From: an uncultured Porphyromonadaceae bacterium
GTDB taxonomy: Bacteria; Bacteroidota; Bacteroidia; Bacteroidales; Muribaculaceae
Direction of reading: 5' to 3'
DNA length: 37,058 nt
Assembly (NCBI GenBank): GCA_945916235.1
Contig: CAMEGQ010000020.1
Location: forward strand, 1-37,058
How positions within the stretch are numbered: position 1 is the first letter of the stretch; every line of letters begins with the position of its first letter. Both the position numbers and the translations under genes were made by a program. Of the stretch, positions 14,720 through 24,504 are shown piece after piece. A model generated the notes under the pieces. The model had not been told where the DNA came from, made no database searches, and was given only the letters and a program-made list of their open reading frames with translations.

Positions 14720-15874
14720 ATGTGCTCCGCACGAAAAAATTTCTCCCCCAAGAGTGAAGTCCTGAGCTTCACATATCCCCGTCTTCACACAGGAAAATCA
14801 TGGTACGTTGACTTCACTTCGCACGATCCGGCCACTGGAACAATGCGACGGAAAAAGTACATGCTTGACTCGATAGGTAAGGTCTCCGACCGCAGAAAGC
14901 GAGCGCAGGAATTAATTGAATCGCTTATGTCCTTACTGCGCTCCGGTTGGTCACCGTGGGTCAACGTGGAGGACAATAGAGGCTACACTTTATTAGAGGA
15001 AGCCTTGCATAAATACGAGAAATGGTTAGAGAAACAGCCTAAGTTAAAAACACGGCAATCCTATAGCTCAAAACTGAATGTTTTGCGTGAGTATATCAAT
15101 GGCCGCGTCATCCCTCCCAAGTACGTCTATCAATACAATACATCTTTCGTGAGTGACTTCCTGGACTGGTTGTATATGGACAGGGAGGTATCGGGTCGTA
15201 CACGAAACAATTACCGACTGTGGTGTTCCTCCCTGGCATCGTTCTTCATGGAGCGTGAGTATATATCAGCGAATCCAGTCTTGAAGACAAAGCCTGTGTC
15301 TGAAGATGCGAAGAAGCGACAGGCATTGACGCCTCAGATGCTTCACGCATTACGGACACACCTGTTGGGCGAAGGAAATAAAATATTCCTCCTTGCTTGC
15401 ATGATGGAATATTACACTATGATCAGGCCGACGGAACTTGTGCACATCCGGATATCGGATATCTCGCTGAAGGAGCAGAGCGTCTTCGTTTCGGCTGAAT
15501 TCAGTAAGAATAAGAGAGACGGCAAAGTGGGATTGAATTCTGAGATAATAAAGCTGATGCTCGACCTTGATCTCTTCAAACTGCCCGGGGATTACTTCAT
15601 TTTCGGTGATAAGATGCGTCACAGTAAGAAGGTGGGAAGTAGCGAAATCTTCCGAAGGGAATGGAAGAAGGTGCGCAAGGCGTTGCGATGGGGCGACGAA
15701 TACCAGTTCTATTCCCTTAAAGATTCCGGGATCCGCGACCTTGCCAATGCCAAAGGCATAGTCATTGCCCGTGATCAGGCGCGGCACACCGACATATCCA
15801 CAACAAACAAGTATTTGCAAGGTCGGGATATGCCGGTGCACAATGAGACGAAAGATTTCAAAGGGCTGCTATAA
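14720..15874 (+). CDS. int: Tyrosine integrase
   Basis: 384 residues from the ATG at 14720 (a TTG 33 bp upstream is in frame but less likely). N-terminal arm-binding part with YPRLHTGKSWYVDF, a core-binding helical domain (about 85-190), then the catalytic domain: Arg236 in MIRPTELVHI, Arg339 in YSLKDSGIRDL, His356 in ARHTDISTTNKY and the nucleophile Tyr365. The His of the usual HxxR box is Lys334, a variant I associate with Bacteroidetes integrases. It recombines attP with the host site. Its last six bases overlap the convergent tail gene. No excisionase is recognised. Confidence 0.88.
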   Translation: MCSARKNFSPKSEVLSFTYPRLHTGKSWYVDFTSHDPATGTMRRKKYMLDSIGKVSDRRKRAQELIESLMSLLRSGWSPWVNVEDNRGYTLLEEALHKYEKWLEKQPKLKTRQSYSSKLNVLREYINGRVIPPKYVYQYNTSFVSDFLDWLYMDREVSGRTRNNYRLWCSSLASFFMEREYISANPVLKTKPVSEDAKKRQALTPQMLHALRTHLLGEGNKIFLLACMMEYYTMIRPTELVHIRISDISLKEQSVFVSAEFSKNKRDGKVGLNSEIIKLMLDLDLFKLPGDYFIFGDKMRHSKKVGSSEIFRREWKKVRKALRWGDEYQFYSLKDSGIRDLANAKGIVIARDQARHTDISTTNKYLQGRDMPVHNETKDFKGLL

Positions 15875-17875
15875 GTCAAGCTCAAAGAAATATCCTGTGA
15901 GCAATTTCTGGAGTCCACCTGACGATATATCCGCCTCTATCTTCTCACAGACGAATCTCCTGTTATGAATGAGGAAGATCGAAGCGGGATCCGGAATCCG
16001 ATCGGCTACGAACCTGATGCACTGCCTAACCTTGGCCGAGATCTTCACAGAATTTGTTATGGTGTTCTTTGCCAGATTCTCTTCACCCTCGATAGGGATA
16101 AGAGAGAGAGAGTAAGGGGAATCCTCTCTGGTGCCTGAAGAGTCGGTTAACGCAGCCTTCATTCGTTCCCTGAGTCTCGGTCGCGGGAAAGCTGCCTGTT
16201 TGTTTTCCAGGATTGTTCCGTCTGTAAACGTAATATCCACATTGAGTTGGTCATATATAGTATCTCCCATTATTGCAATAAAGATAACATCGCTCTTGCC
16301 GTCGGTAGTTTTCGTCTCCTCTTCATCTTTATTAAGGATAGCTTCGATATCTATCTCTGATCCGCCTGCCTTTTTATACCAATCCATTTCCGAAATGTCC
16401 GGAACCTGAAGCATCATAGCAGGGAAAGATCCAACCGGTTTATCCTCGTCTCCTACAACATGGACCGGACCTTTGTAGCCATATATTTCACATACGCCTT
16501 CAATGAACCTGGCCGGAACGAATTTCAGTTCCACATCAATTTCCTTTTTTGATTCGTCTGCGAGCCTTGGTCTGAACTGATTCACTTCGACGATGCCTTC
16601 GGCCTCTGAGTAGATAAAGTGTCGTCCGTCCTTGCATTTAAAAAGAGTCCCCTTATAATCAGTGAGTGTGCTTTCATGCGCCTTGGCCCAGGCCAAAAGA
16701 TCGCCGATACCGTTAAAGTCAGTGTTGACGTCGCAATTGCCGGTGATATATTCGTCGAGTAAATCGGCGGGATTTGCGTCGAAGTCTGCGAATCCCACGT
16801 TATTAACTGAGATATCCGCTTGAGTATCATCGTCAACTTCGACCGTATACTCGTCAACAACATCTTTAACATAAACAGTTTTCGCTATTTCACGGTAATG
16901 AGCTGAGCGCCGGCTTAGAAACATTCTCTTGTTGGCATAGTCGATAAAGAGTACCAGGCCGAAAGTATTCTCTATCTGAGTCCAGAAATCGTTTACAGTC
17001 CAATGAGGCAGACATTTGTTACATTCAACCATGTTGTTGGCATTAACTATGAAAATGCGTTTGAAGAAAGGATTGGTGTAAAGCGCGTTATCGTTTTTTG
17101 CGAGTGTGAAGCCTGTGGCCTTTGCGATCAGTTCCGCTACGATCCAGACGAAAGGCTGAATGCTCGAGGAGTAAACGATCGGGTTTTCGGTAGGTCTTAT
17201 TGTTGCTTCTCCCTCATAGAATTTGAAAAAAGGCTTATGCGTGCCGATACTCGGAGACGTGTATCGATAAGCATAACCGTTGCAATAAAAATCAGAAGTT
17301 GAATTAATCACCGGGAAGGCTACCCATGGATAAGTGCCGTTGTAAATTCTGGCGAGAATATTATCCCTGTCAGTAGTGCCGTCGTCATTATACATGGCTC
17401 GTTCAAATACAAAGGTCGAGATTCCTTTGAATTCCGTCCCTTCCGGATAATGCTCCCATTGCGATGTCTTGGAGTTCCAATAAGATCCGTCCGGCCAGGT
17501 CACCATATACCAGTTCCCGAGATTCAGTTCATCAATAAACGTTTCTCCCTGCTTGTTGCCGTAGTTGTAAGAGGCTGCTTCACCAAGGAGCTGCACTTTT
17601 ACGGAGGTCTCGCTGACGGAGGTAATGTGAGCTGTTCCGGAAAGTATCGTCACATTATCCACGTTTAGAATCGCCTCCATCACGCGCTGCTCCTTGGTGA
17701 TATCCATGCGGTGGATATTCCCGAAGATACGGCGGTTGGCTTCGACAGCCAGCGGGAGTTCCACATCGTAGGTGTAGGAATTCGACTTCGTGAAGAAACT
17801 ATTTTCAGCCGTAAACTTAATGGTCTGATTCTCCTTTGGGATAGCTAATTTGCCGTCCAGATATATTTCAATCAT
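15869..17875 (-). CDS. Tail protein downstream of tape measure (probable distal tail/hub)
   Basis: 668 residues, starting in an ATGA overlap with the tape measure gene. The N-terminus MIEIYLDGKLAIPKENQTIKF and the early region resemble the distal tail or hub proteins that follow tape measure genes. The middle has WIVAELIAKATGF and FWTQIENTFGLVLFIDY, phrases I associate with Bacteroides phage tail proteins. No lysozyme or peptidase motif is visible. Position immediately after the tape measure makes a tail-tip role likely. Its end overlaps the integrase gene on the other strand by six bases. Confidence 0.65.
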   Translation of the reverse strand: MIEIYLDGKLAIPKENQTIKFTAENSFFTKSNSYTYDVELPLAVEANRRIFGNIHRMDITKEQRVMEAILNVDNVTILSGTAHITSVSETSVKVQLLGEAASYNYGNKQGETFIDELNLGNWYMVTWPDGSYWNSKTSQWEHYPEGTEFKGISTFVFERAMYNDDGTTDRDNILARIYNGTYPWVAFPVINSTSDFYCNGYAYRYTSPSIGTHKPFFKFYEGEATIRPTENPIVYSSSIQPFVWIVAELIAKATGFTLAKNDNALYTNPFFKRIFIVNANNMVECNKCLPHWTVNDFWTQIENTFGLVLFIDYANKRMFLSRRSAHYREIAKTVYVKDVVDEYTVEVDDDTQADISVNNVGFADFDANPADLLDEYITGNCDVNTDFNGIGDLLAWAKAHESTLTDYKGTLFKCKDGRHFIYSEAEGIVEVNQFRPRLADESKKEIDVELKFVPARFIEGVCEIYGYKGPVHVVGDEDKPVGSFPAMMLQVPDISEMDWYKKAGGSEIDIEAILNKDEEETKTTDGKSDVIFIAIMGDTIYDQLNVDITFTDGTILENKQAAFPRPRLRERMKAALTDSSGTREDSPYSLSLIPIEGEENLAKNTITNSVKISAKVRQCIRFVADRIPDPASIFLIHNRRFVCEKIEADISSGGLQKLLTGYFFELDL

Positions 17876-20800
17876 CTCTTAGGATTGTTTTGAAGTTTGA
17901 GGAAATGCTTATACTTTTTATGGAAACCGTCCTCGCCGTCAAGAATCACCTTGGCCTCGATACCTTCATCGAGGAGATCTGCCAGACGGACCATAGTCTG
18001 ATTGTTGGTCGCATTAGAATCGGCCAGCATATAGAGCCCGGCGCGCAGCATGGAATCGGTTCCGGCTGCCGCAGCTTCCCCTCTCGCGCTCACCCCTTGG
18101 CCCTGTCCGAGCGCGTTGCTGACGTCGGACGCAGTAAGAGATCCGATTGTATTATTTCGTTGCGCTGTATCGATGAGACGAAGTACCGGAGAGAGTGCAG
18201 GATTGGCCACTGCTTGGTGATTCGCCACGAATTCATTTGCATGGACCACCCCGACCTCCCGGCGATTGTTCGGATCGCGGGAGGTGAAACCGCCCTCATA
18301 ATAACCTGCGGCTTCGGCTTCATGCTGTTTCTTGATCGTGGCGACCTGAATCATACCGGCGGCAGTGGCAGCGGCAGCGGCAATCGCGGCCAGAGCCGGG
18401 CCGACAACCGGAATTTTCACCATAGCTCCGTAAGCCCCTAACGCATTAGCAGCTGTCTGAGCGATAGCCTGAGCGACTTCCATCTTCATAGCCCGATCGT
18501 TGTACTTATTCTTAATCTTGGCTATGGCAGCCTCTTTCTGAGCCTCCAGTTTCTCCTTCTTCTTGGAATTCTTGCCGGCGGCGTTTATCTCCTTGTCGTA
18601 GCGCTTCTCAATCTCGGCCACCTCTAAATCGCGCTGAGCGCTCCAGTATGAAGAGAAAGTCTGCATTATACCGCCGATGATATTGGCAGCGCTTTGAGCC
18701 ATCTCGCCGATCTTGCCGATCATATCCTCCCAGTTGCCATTCGCAGCCTCCGAGAAACCCTCTATCGCAGACGCGATACCACTGAAACCGTTAATCAGGA
18801 TATTGCCGACAACATTATCGAATCCCTTCTCAAAGCCTTCCGAAACTTTAGCCCGCTCTTCATCCGACAGACCGTTAAGCCACTCAGTGAAAGTTCCGGA
18901 AAGGCCGGCCATCTGTTCTGGGAAAATATTTGAGAATCTTGAGAAGAGCGAATCTATACTCTTAAAAGATTCCGACATATTTTCGGTGCGGTATTTCTTG
19001 CGGATCTTCTCCAGGTTTTTCTGATACTCTTCCTCAGAAATAAGCCCTTTCTTATGTATGAGCTCCAGAAGCTCGGTCTCCGCCTTGAAAGCAGCGGCCC
19101 TGCTGTCATTGCCGAATTTCTCCTTGTATTCCTTTATTTTTTCGGCGAGCTCTTTCTGTTTGTCGAGCTGATCCTTACGGTTTCGCTCCTGTATCTGTTC
19201 GTCAATATTCACCCACTCTTCGGAGCCTTTCTGATAGAGGTCTCTTTTCTCAGTAAGATATCTGATATCTTCATTGAGAAGCGCCTGATTGAGGAGCACC
19301 TTATTCCGGAAATCAGGAGAGGAAGGGTTGTAGAAATCCGAAGTGAGCTTATCGACAGTCTTATTATGATTGGCTTCTATATCGGTAAGACTGCGCTTTC
19401 GCTTTTCTTCCTGCTGTTTCTTCATTAGGTCGGCCTTAGACTTAAGAGCTTGACCATAGGCAGCAATATCAATCTTATTGTGATCCTCGTGGATTTTGAT
19501 TACATCGTCAGTATATTTTTTCTCCTGTTCCTCCTTCTTAGTAAGGTAGTCAGCGTATGACTGTTGACCGGTGATATATAGGAGCAGATTATCTGCCTCG
19601 GCTTTCTGATATAGCTTCTTGCGCTCTTCGAGATCTTTCTTGAGAGCTTCCTGAGCTTTTTTCTCCGCATCTTCTTGGGGATTAGCTCCCGACTGATGAG
19701 CACTCGAACCACCACCTACAGGAGTTATTCCTGAAGGCGCTTGTGTAACTACGGGCTCCGGAGCCTTTTTAGTCGCATCTTTTTGCAATTCAATTCCGTA
19801 TGAATCAAAGACCGCTTTTTCTTTTTCGAGCACAGCATCCATCTTATTTCTGGCTTTGTATACCAGATCTTCTAAATGATCTTCTGCTTTGTAGTAGTAG
19901 TTTTGAACCATACCATAAGATGTTGTTTGCTGTCCGGAGACGTAGCTTCTGTACTTCTGGGCTTTTTTATCAGCCTCCCAATCTTTCTCTGCTTTATCTA
20001 ATTCCATTTTGGCAGCGGCCTTTTCCTTGCCGATTTCCTTAAGTTTCTCTTTTGCCCCTTCAAGCTCATATTGCTTGGCAAGAGACTGAAGATACTCATC
20101 AAGTTTCTCTTTAGCAGCGATATATTTGCCTGTGGTTTGATCAATATGGGCGTTATAGCCCGGAATAATTTTATTAAGCTGATCAATAGCATTATATCTT
20201 TCCTCAAGTGAGAGAGTCTCATTTTGTGCTGCTGCAACAAGAAGCTCTATCTTAGTTTTCTCTTCAGCTAATTGGACTTGAGCTTGTTCTCGAATGTCTT
20301 TTACCACTTTATGGGCTTCTTCCATTTTGTCAGAATAATCCCCGATTTTTCTTATAAGTCCGATAAAACCGGCGGTAAGCGCTGTCACGCCCGCTAAGAC
20401 AAGTCCCAGAGGGTTAGCTTTCATAGAAGCATTTAGCGCCGAAAATTCTATTCTGGCTGCGCTGAGACCTTGTGTGAAAGCTATCGTCACCACTTTTCCC
20501 ATGCCCACCACAGCATTCCAAGCTGTCTGAGCTGCGGCAGCTATCTTTGTAGCCGCCGTTGTAGCGCCCAGTGCCACGGCATGTGCAATCGTAGCTGCCT
20601 TTGACAGGAGCACACCTGTATAATAAGAAGCGATGGCGCCCACAAGTACGAGGATCTCTTTCTTGTATTTGATAACAAATTCGACAACCACGGAAATCAC
20701 GCGCATAAGCATGGAGGTTCCGGAGATACACAGGCGCATCACAGGAAGAAGCTTTTCTCCGAGAGATATGGCCATCTCCTTGAAACCTTTCTTCGCTTTG

Positions 20801-22158
20801 TCGAGCTGCGCCTGTACGGTGTTATTCTGGACGTTATACTCGTTTGTGACGGATGTACCCTCCCTGAAGGCCTCGTTGGCCTGTTCCTGCTGCCATTTGA
20901 GAGTGTCGATATTGCCGGCGAGCGCTGTGAGAACCGGTATGGCGCGAGCGCCGTCGGTGCCCATTTCGTCGAATACTGAGGCAAGCGACTCCATACCCCC
21001 GAACTGATTCAGATGCTCGAAAAGTGATATAAGAGCGCCGTTCATATCCTCTTTCACCTGTTTGGAGAAAGCGGTCACGTCCATACCTGCGGCCTTGGCG
21101 ATCTTGGCCGGCTCCTGATAGATTTTTGTGATGAGTTGTCCTACGGCTGTGGACGACGCTTCCACCGCGAGATTGTTGGAGTCGAGGACGGCACCAAATG
21201 CCATTACCTGAGAAATGGACATTTTCGACTGCGCGGCGATACCTCCGAGTCGGGAAGAGAACTCGGCGAGATATGGAGCGGATGCCGAGCAGTTCTGCGA
21301 CAGCTCATTGATAACCGAACCTACTTTAAGCAGAGATTGCTCGGTGCCGAAACGCTCCTCGTCGCCGAAAATGCCGGTGAGCTTGGAGAGCGTAAGCGTT
21401 GCGTCGTCTCCCAGATCGTCGAGAGCCACATTGATCTGGTCGGCGGCGCGGACGAACCCGAGCACATCTTCCTGCGAGGTCTTGCCGAGACGTCCCGCCT
21501 CCTGGGCAAGCTGATTCAGCTCTTCGCGGGAGGTCCTGGTGTCCATCTTCTTGAATTCCTCATTGAGGGCCGTGACCTGCTCTGCCGTCATTCCGGTGTA
21601 TTTGCGGACATTGGCTTCCTCGGCCTCCATATCGGCATAAGCCTGTACGGCGGCCTTGCCTGTCATCACCACACCGGCGAAAGCAGCGGCACCAGCGGCC
21701 ATGGAGGCTCCCCATCCGTTGACGCCGTCCTTGATCTTGTCGAAAATGCTGCGGCTGTCGTCGGGCTGCATCTCTTTCTTCACCTTGGCAAGCTCCCCCT
21801 TTACCTCCTTGAGCTTCGCCACATAAGCATCCCATTCCTTCGTGCCGCGCTTGACGTGGCCTGAGTCCAGCTCCGCGTTGATAAGCTTGAGGACACGCCG
21901 CAGATCTTTAGGAGCAGCTTCATCGAGGCGCTTCATGGCGGCCTGAACGCTCTCTACCTTGGTGCGCTGATTCTCCACCTGCTTATTGACCCTCTGGAGC
22001 TCGCCGGAGATCTTCTTGAGGCCTTTCGTATCGCCGTCGCTGAACGCTTTGGCGAACTTCTGGCGGAGATCCGCGGCCTTGGCTTCAAGTTTCTTAAGAG
22101 AATTTTCGGCCTGTTTATCGTTTATAAGGATATTAACTTGAGCGTCTTTCTTAATCAT
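17872..22158 (-). CDS. Tail tape measure protein
   Basis: 1428 residues, the longest gene. It has an N-terminal coiled coil (1-130) and a TP901-type tape measure domain (about 165-450, with KYTGMTAEQVTALNEEFKKM and the run of Ala/Gly helices). Hydrophobic stretches follow (about 475-600), then a long charged coiled coil (about 640-1060) and a C-terminal Ala-rich hydrophobic segment (near 1280-1320). It sets tail length; at roughly 0.15 nm per residue it would span about 210 nm, a long flexible siphovirus tail. It has its own promoter (22179-22213) and is preceded by a terminator. Confidence 0.92.
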   Translation of the reverse strand: MIKKDAQVNILINDKQAENSLKKLEAKAADLRQKFAKAFSDGDTKGLKKISGELQRVNKQVENQRTKVESVQAAMKRLDEAAPKDLRRVLKLINAELDSGHVKRGTKEWDAYVAKLKEVKGELAKVKKEMQPDDSRSIFDKIKDGVNGWGASMAAGAAAFAGVVMTGKAAVQAYADMEAEEANVRKYTGMTAEQVTALNEEFKKMDTRTSREELNQLAQEAGRLGKTSQEDVLGFVRAADQINVALDDLGDDATLTLSKLTGIFGDEERFGTEQSLLKVGSVINELSQNCSASAPYLAEFSSRLGGIAAQSKMSISQVMAFGAVLDSNNLAVEASSTAVGQLITKIYQEPAKIAKAAGMDVTAFSKQVKEDMNGALISLFEHLNQFGGMESLASVFDEMGTDGARAIPVLTALAGNIDTLKWQQEQANEAFREGTSVTNEYNVQNNTVQAQLDKAKKGFKEMAISLGEKLLPVMRLCISGTSMLMRVISVVVEFVIKYKKEILVLVGAIASYYTGVLLSKAATIAHAVALGATTAATKIAAAAQTAWNAVVGMGKVVTIAFTQGLSAARIEFSALNASMKANPLGLVLAGVTALTAGFIGLIRKIGDYSDKMEEAHKVVKDIREQAQVQLAEEKTKIELLVAAAQNETLSLEERYNAIDQLNKIIPGYNAHIDQTTGKYIAAKEKLDEYLQSLAKQYELEGAKEKLKEIGKEKAAAKMELDKAEKDWEADKKAQKYRSYVSGQQTTSYGMVQNYYYKAEDHLEDLVYKARNKMDAVLEKEKAVFDSYGIELQKDATKKAPEPVVTQAPSGITPVGGGSSAHQSGANPQEDAEKKAQEALKKDLEERKKLYQKAEADNLLLYITGQQSYADYLTKKEEQEKKYTDDVIKIHEDHNKIDIAAYGQALKSKADLMKKQQEEKRKRSLTDIEANHNKTVDKLTSDFYNPSSPDFRNKVLLNQALLNEDIRYLTEKRDLYQKGSEEWVNIDEQIQERNRKDQLDKQKELAEKIKEYKEKFGNDSRAAAFKAETELLELIHKKGLISEEEYQKNLEKIRKKYRTENMSESFKSIDSLFSRFSNIFPEQMAGLSGTFTEWLNGLSDEERAKVSEGFEKGFDNVVGNILINGFSGIASAIEGFSEAANGNWEDMIGKIGEMAQSAANIIGGIMQTFSSYWSAQRDLEVAEIEKRYDKEINAAGKNSKKKEKLEAQKEAAIAKIKNKYNDRAMKMEVAQAIAQTAANALGAYGAMVKIPVVGPALAAIAAAAATAAGMIQVATIKKQHEAEAAGYYEGGFTSRDPNNRREVGVVHANEFVANHQAVANPALSPVLRLIDTAQRNNTIGSLTASDVSNALGQGQGVSARGEAAAAGTDSMLRAGLYMLADSNATNNQTMVRLADLLDEGIEAKVILDGEDGFHKKYKHFLKLQNNPKR

Positions 22159-22178
22159 GGGAATTGTAATTTATTGAG

Positions 22179-22213
22179 CAAAGATATTCCCGGACCGACA
22201 CCCTAAAAAAGAC
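22179..22213 (-). promoter_or_regulatory. Late promoter of the tape-measure unit
   Basis: Minus strand: GTCTTTTT (22213-22206), 19 nt, TATCTTTG (22186-22179) and C. Transcription should begin near 22174, about 16 nt before the start codon. The T-run is the U-tract of the terminator just upstream, so the lysis unit ends and the tape-measure unit begins at the same few bases. Confidence 0.65.
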
Positions 22214-22242
22214 AGCAGGAACGGCCTCACGGTCGCTCCTGC
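22205..22242 (-). terminator. Terminator between lysis cassette and tape measure
   Basis: Minus-strand hairpin: GCAGGA, one A-C mismatch, CGGCC paired with GGTCG, loop of four bases, ending in TCCTGC (22215-22242). A short linker and six U (22210-22205) follow. Same architecture as the terminators at 33984 and 8603. Confidence 0.8.
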
Positions 22243-22267
22243 CAGAGAACATTGCAAATGAAAAAAC

Positions 22268-22756
22268 CTATACCGAATCCTGATCTTTTCGTCGATACCA
22301 TCGGGATATAAGCACTGTCAACACAATTATGAGAACTATGATAGAGATTGGGATTATCAGAGGATAGGGGCGCTCGATCTTCTTTTCTTCCTTCGAGGCC
22401 TTATACTTGGACTTGTCGGCCACGGCGCGGATATCTGACGTCTCCTCCTTGCGGGCATCGGCCTTTTGCCCGGAAGAGCCGGAGATCTTCGGCGCGTCCG
22501 CTTTCTTGGAGATCCTTGGCCGATAGACCACCGTTTCTCCCATTTTCACGCTGTCGGCCTCATAGACGATCTCCAGATCCTGAGCCGAGAAGTCGAAGAG
22601 ACCGAAGGTCTCGGCTTTGATTTCCGACTTCTTCTCCGTCTGAGCGCTTACGGAGTCGCGTGTAATGCAGACTTCGGAAGTGACCACCTCTTTATGGGAT
22701 CTGCAACCGGAGCAAATGACTATGGCCGCGATTATTAAAGTGAGAGCTGCTTTCAT
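22268..22756 (-). CDS. Probable unimolecular spanin (u-spanin)
   Basis: 162 residues with two membrane anchors. An N-terminal signal ends in a lipobox-like ICSGC (Cys18), predicting attachment to the outer membrane. A C-terminal transmembrane helix (about 133-152, PLIIPISIIVLIIVLTVL core) is followed by RWYRRK, predicting the inner membrane. The 110 residues between are polar, Lys/Glu-rich and periplasmic. This is the layout of u-spanins such as T1 gp11, which fuse the two membranes at lysis. It follows the amidase gene with an ATGA overlap. The lipobox is not perfect (Cys at -3). Confidence 0.7.
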   Translation of the reverse strand: MKAALTLIIAAIVICSGCRSHKEVVTSEVCITRDSVSAQTEKKSEIKAETFGLFDFSAQDLEIVYEADSVKMGETVVYRPRISKKADAPKISGSSGQKADARKEETSDIRAVADKSKYKASKEEKKIERPYPLIIPISIIVLIIVLTVLISRWYRRKDQDSV

Positions 22757-23361
22757 TTCGTCTGTGAATCAATGTATTTGAGAATCGCCCCGACGTGGAG
22801 ATCGCATATATCCTTCATCCCTTTCCCGGAAAGAAGGAAATCCACGTCGGCCTTGTTGTCCTGAAACATATTCTCTGTGAGAACTGCCGGGCATTTCGAG
22901 CCCTTGAGGATGCCGATATCGGCTTTTGTCCAGGACCAGGTCCAGAAACGCTCTTTCGGCACCGAGCGGTTGCCGAGAAGGTGACGCCGCTCCGCTTCGT
23001 CGGTGAAGAATGAGGCGCAAATCTTTGAGCGGGAGGAAGCGTTTTTGGAGCAGAAGACGCTGAATCCGGAGGCGTTGTGCCACGTCCCATCGGCTCCTGA
23101 GGCGTTGTTGTGGATGGATACGAGCAGCACATTGGAGGCGCCGGTCTGTGTGCAAATGCTGTTCGCTCTCCGGACGCGAGTCCCGATGGGGACATCTGCC
23201 TCTTCGGGCACGAGATACCGGGCATCCACACCGAGAGCCCTGAGCTGATTCACCACCAGACGGGCCATTTCGCGTGCCCAGCGGTATTCATAGAGCCTAC
23301 GGTCAGGGGAGCATTTCCCCTTGGTGTCTGCGCCGTGGCCATTGTCGATAAGTACAATCAT
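22753..23361 (-). CDS. N-acetylmuramoyl-L-alanine amidase (endolysin)
   Basis: 202 residues of the Amidase_3 zinc hydrolase type, a single domain with no binding module. Zinc ligands and catalytic residues are visible: His9 in DNGHG, Glu25 in YEYRW, His84 in VSIHNN and Glu163 in LTENMF. It cuts the bond between peptidoglycan sugar and stem peptide, releasing phage. There is no signal peptide, so it depends on the holin encoded just upstream (stop at 23365, 3-bp gap). Confidence 0.9.
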   Translation of the reverse strand: MIVLIDNGHGADTKGKCSPDRRLYEYRWAREMARLVVNQLRALGVDARYLVPEEADVPIGTRVRRANSICTQTGASNVLLVSIHNNASGADGTWHNASGFSVFCSKNASSRSKICASFFTDEAERRHLLGNRSVPKERFWTWSWTKADIGILKGSKCPAVLTENMFQDNKADVDFLLSGKGMKDICDLHVGAILKYIDSQTK

Positions 23362-23364
23362 AGT

Positions 23365-23841
23365 TTATTCTTCTTTAGAATCGAGTTCTGATAGGTCAAT
23401 GTCGAAATGACGCTCGGTCTTGTCAACGAGTATCTTCTGAAGGGTCCTGGCCCACTTGGCACCGTTGCAACTGGACTCATTCTCCAGGATGGACCACAGC
23501 TGCCAGAAGCAGATGGCTCCGGCGGCAATCTTCGTCAGGTCAATGGGGAGGCCGTCGGTGATATTGTTTTGGATGAAGTACGCGACTACCACAAGGAAGT
23601 ATGACTTAATGAGCGTAATCAGCACCTTGCCGAAATGGGAGGACGCGAATTTGTGGCCGTCCTTTCGGACTTTCTTCGGATGGGCCTTCTTTACCCTCTT
23701 GCCGAGCTGCCATGCGGTATAGCAATCAGCGAGGATAAGCAGAGTGCAGATTAAAATGTACGGAAGCGTAGGCTCAAGGATAGCCAACACAACTCCAATC
23801 ATGGAGAAAAGTGCGCGGAAGATGTCAGATATATTGTTCAT
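23365..23841 (-). CDS. Phage holin
   Basis: 158 residues with hydrophobic segments at about 10-45 (two helices, IGVVLAILEPTLPYILICTLLI core) and 88-110, separated by a Lys/Arg-rich loop (GKRVKKAHPKKVRK). The C-terminal tail is charged and ends acidic. Topology and location just before the amidase gene fit the toxin-secretion/phage-lysis holin family. It would form the inner membrane lesion that times lysis. Confidence 0.75.
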   Translation of the reverse strand: MNNISDIFRALFSMIGVVLAILEPTLPYILICTLLILADCYTAWQLGKRVKKAHPKKVRKDGHKFASSHFGKVLITLIKSYFLVVVAYFIQNNITDGLPIDLTKIAAGAICFWQLWSILENESSCNGAKWARTLQKILVDKTERHFDIDLSELDSKEE

Positions 23842-23853
23842 AATGATGATGAA

Positions 23854-24117
23854 TTAGACGAGAGAAACAAGAGCGCCAACACTTGAACCCACAAACGAGC
23901 CTATGGCATCGGCCATGATGTCAAGCCAATCCCATTGATTGTTCTCGCATTGTTCGTCTCCGTACTCCTTGCCGAGTCCTGCGGCTATACCCGTGACGAA
24001 GCCTGAGACAACGCCACAGATATAGTCGCCGCTCAGTAAAGAGAGGAATATAGCCATGACAAAAGCCAATAGGCCGCAGACTACAAAATGCTGAACCTTG
24101 TCACTCGGTAGATTCAT
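23854..24117 (-). CDS. Small membrane protein of the lysis region
   Basis: 87 residues. It begins MNLPSDKVQHFVVCGL, a DKxxHF phrase seen in YfiM/DUF2279-type small membrane proteins. Two or three hydrophobic stretches follow (about 10-30, 32-50, 68-87), separated by an acidic loop (GDEQCENNQWDWLDI). It may be a second holin or antiholin; the name is inferred from the neighbouring holin and amidase genes. It overlaps the upstream gene by 17 bp. Confidence 0.6.
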   Translation of the reverse strand: MNLPSDKVQHFVVCGLLAFVMAIFLSLLSGDYICGVVSGFVTGIAAGLGKEYGDEQCENNQWDWLDIMADAIGSFVGSSVGALVSLV

Positions 24118-24484
24118 AATTCTCTGAATTTATTTCCTTCCTCTCTCTCTTGGCGGCGAGGGAGGTCTTGGCGGCGAGCTTGCACTGCTCCACATAGGCC
24201 AGATACTCGGCGAAGCGCTCGGGCTTCTCCTCCTTCTCGCGGTTCACCTCTATCTCTTTGCCGTGGCTGTATCGCTCGGCTATGAGGCGTTCCACCTCGG
24301 CATCGTATTCGGCCTTGGTGTAGGGTGGTATCTCGCTCAGTGCAAGCTCTTCCCACTCGTCGGGATTGCACACGTGCAAGTCACGGTTCTCGGTGTAGTC
24401 GTCCGAACCTATGCGGTGCAATATGTGGCTCTTGTCGGTGCGAAGCTGCCACAGTCCGATACTCTCTTTGTAAATCTTTTCCAT
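24101..24484 (-). CDS. Probable tail fibre assembly protein
   Basis: 127 residues, highly charged, helical, no membrane segment. It has DEWEELALSEIPPYTKAEYD and a C-terminal part EEKPERFAEYLAYVEQCKLAAK; proteins of this kind commonly follow fibre genes in Bacteroides prophages and are thought to help fibre folding. Here the insertion sequence now separates it from the fibre genes. The LE end of the element lies within 25 bp of its start codon, so coupling to the fibre gene has been lost. Confidence 0.55.
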   Translation of the reverse strand: MEKIYKESIGLWQLRTDKSHILHRIGSDDYTENRDLHVCNPDEWEELALSEIPPYTKAEYDAEVERLIAERYSHGKEIEVNREKEEKPERFAEYLAYVEQCKLAAKTSLAAKRERKEINSENYESTE

Positions 24485-24504
24485 ACTGTTGTTATGAGAA
24501 TTTT

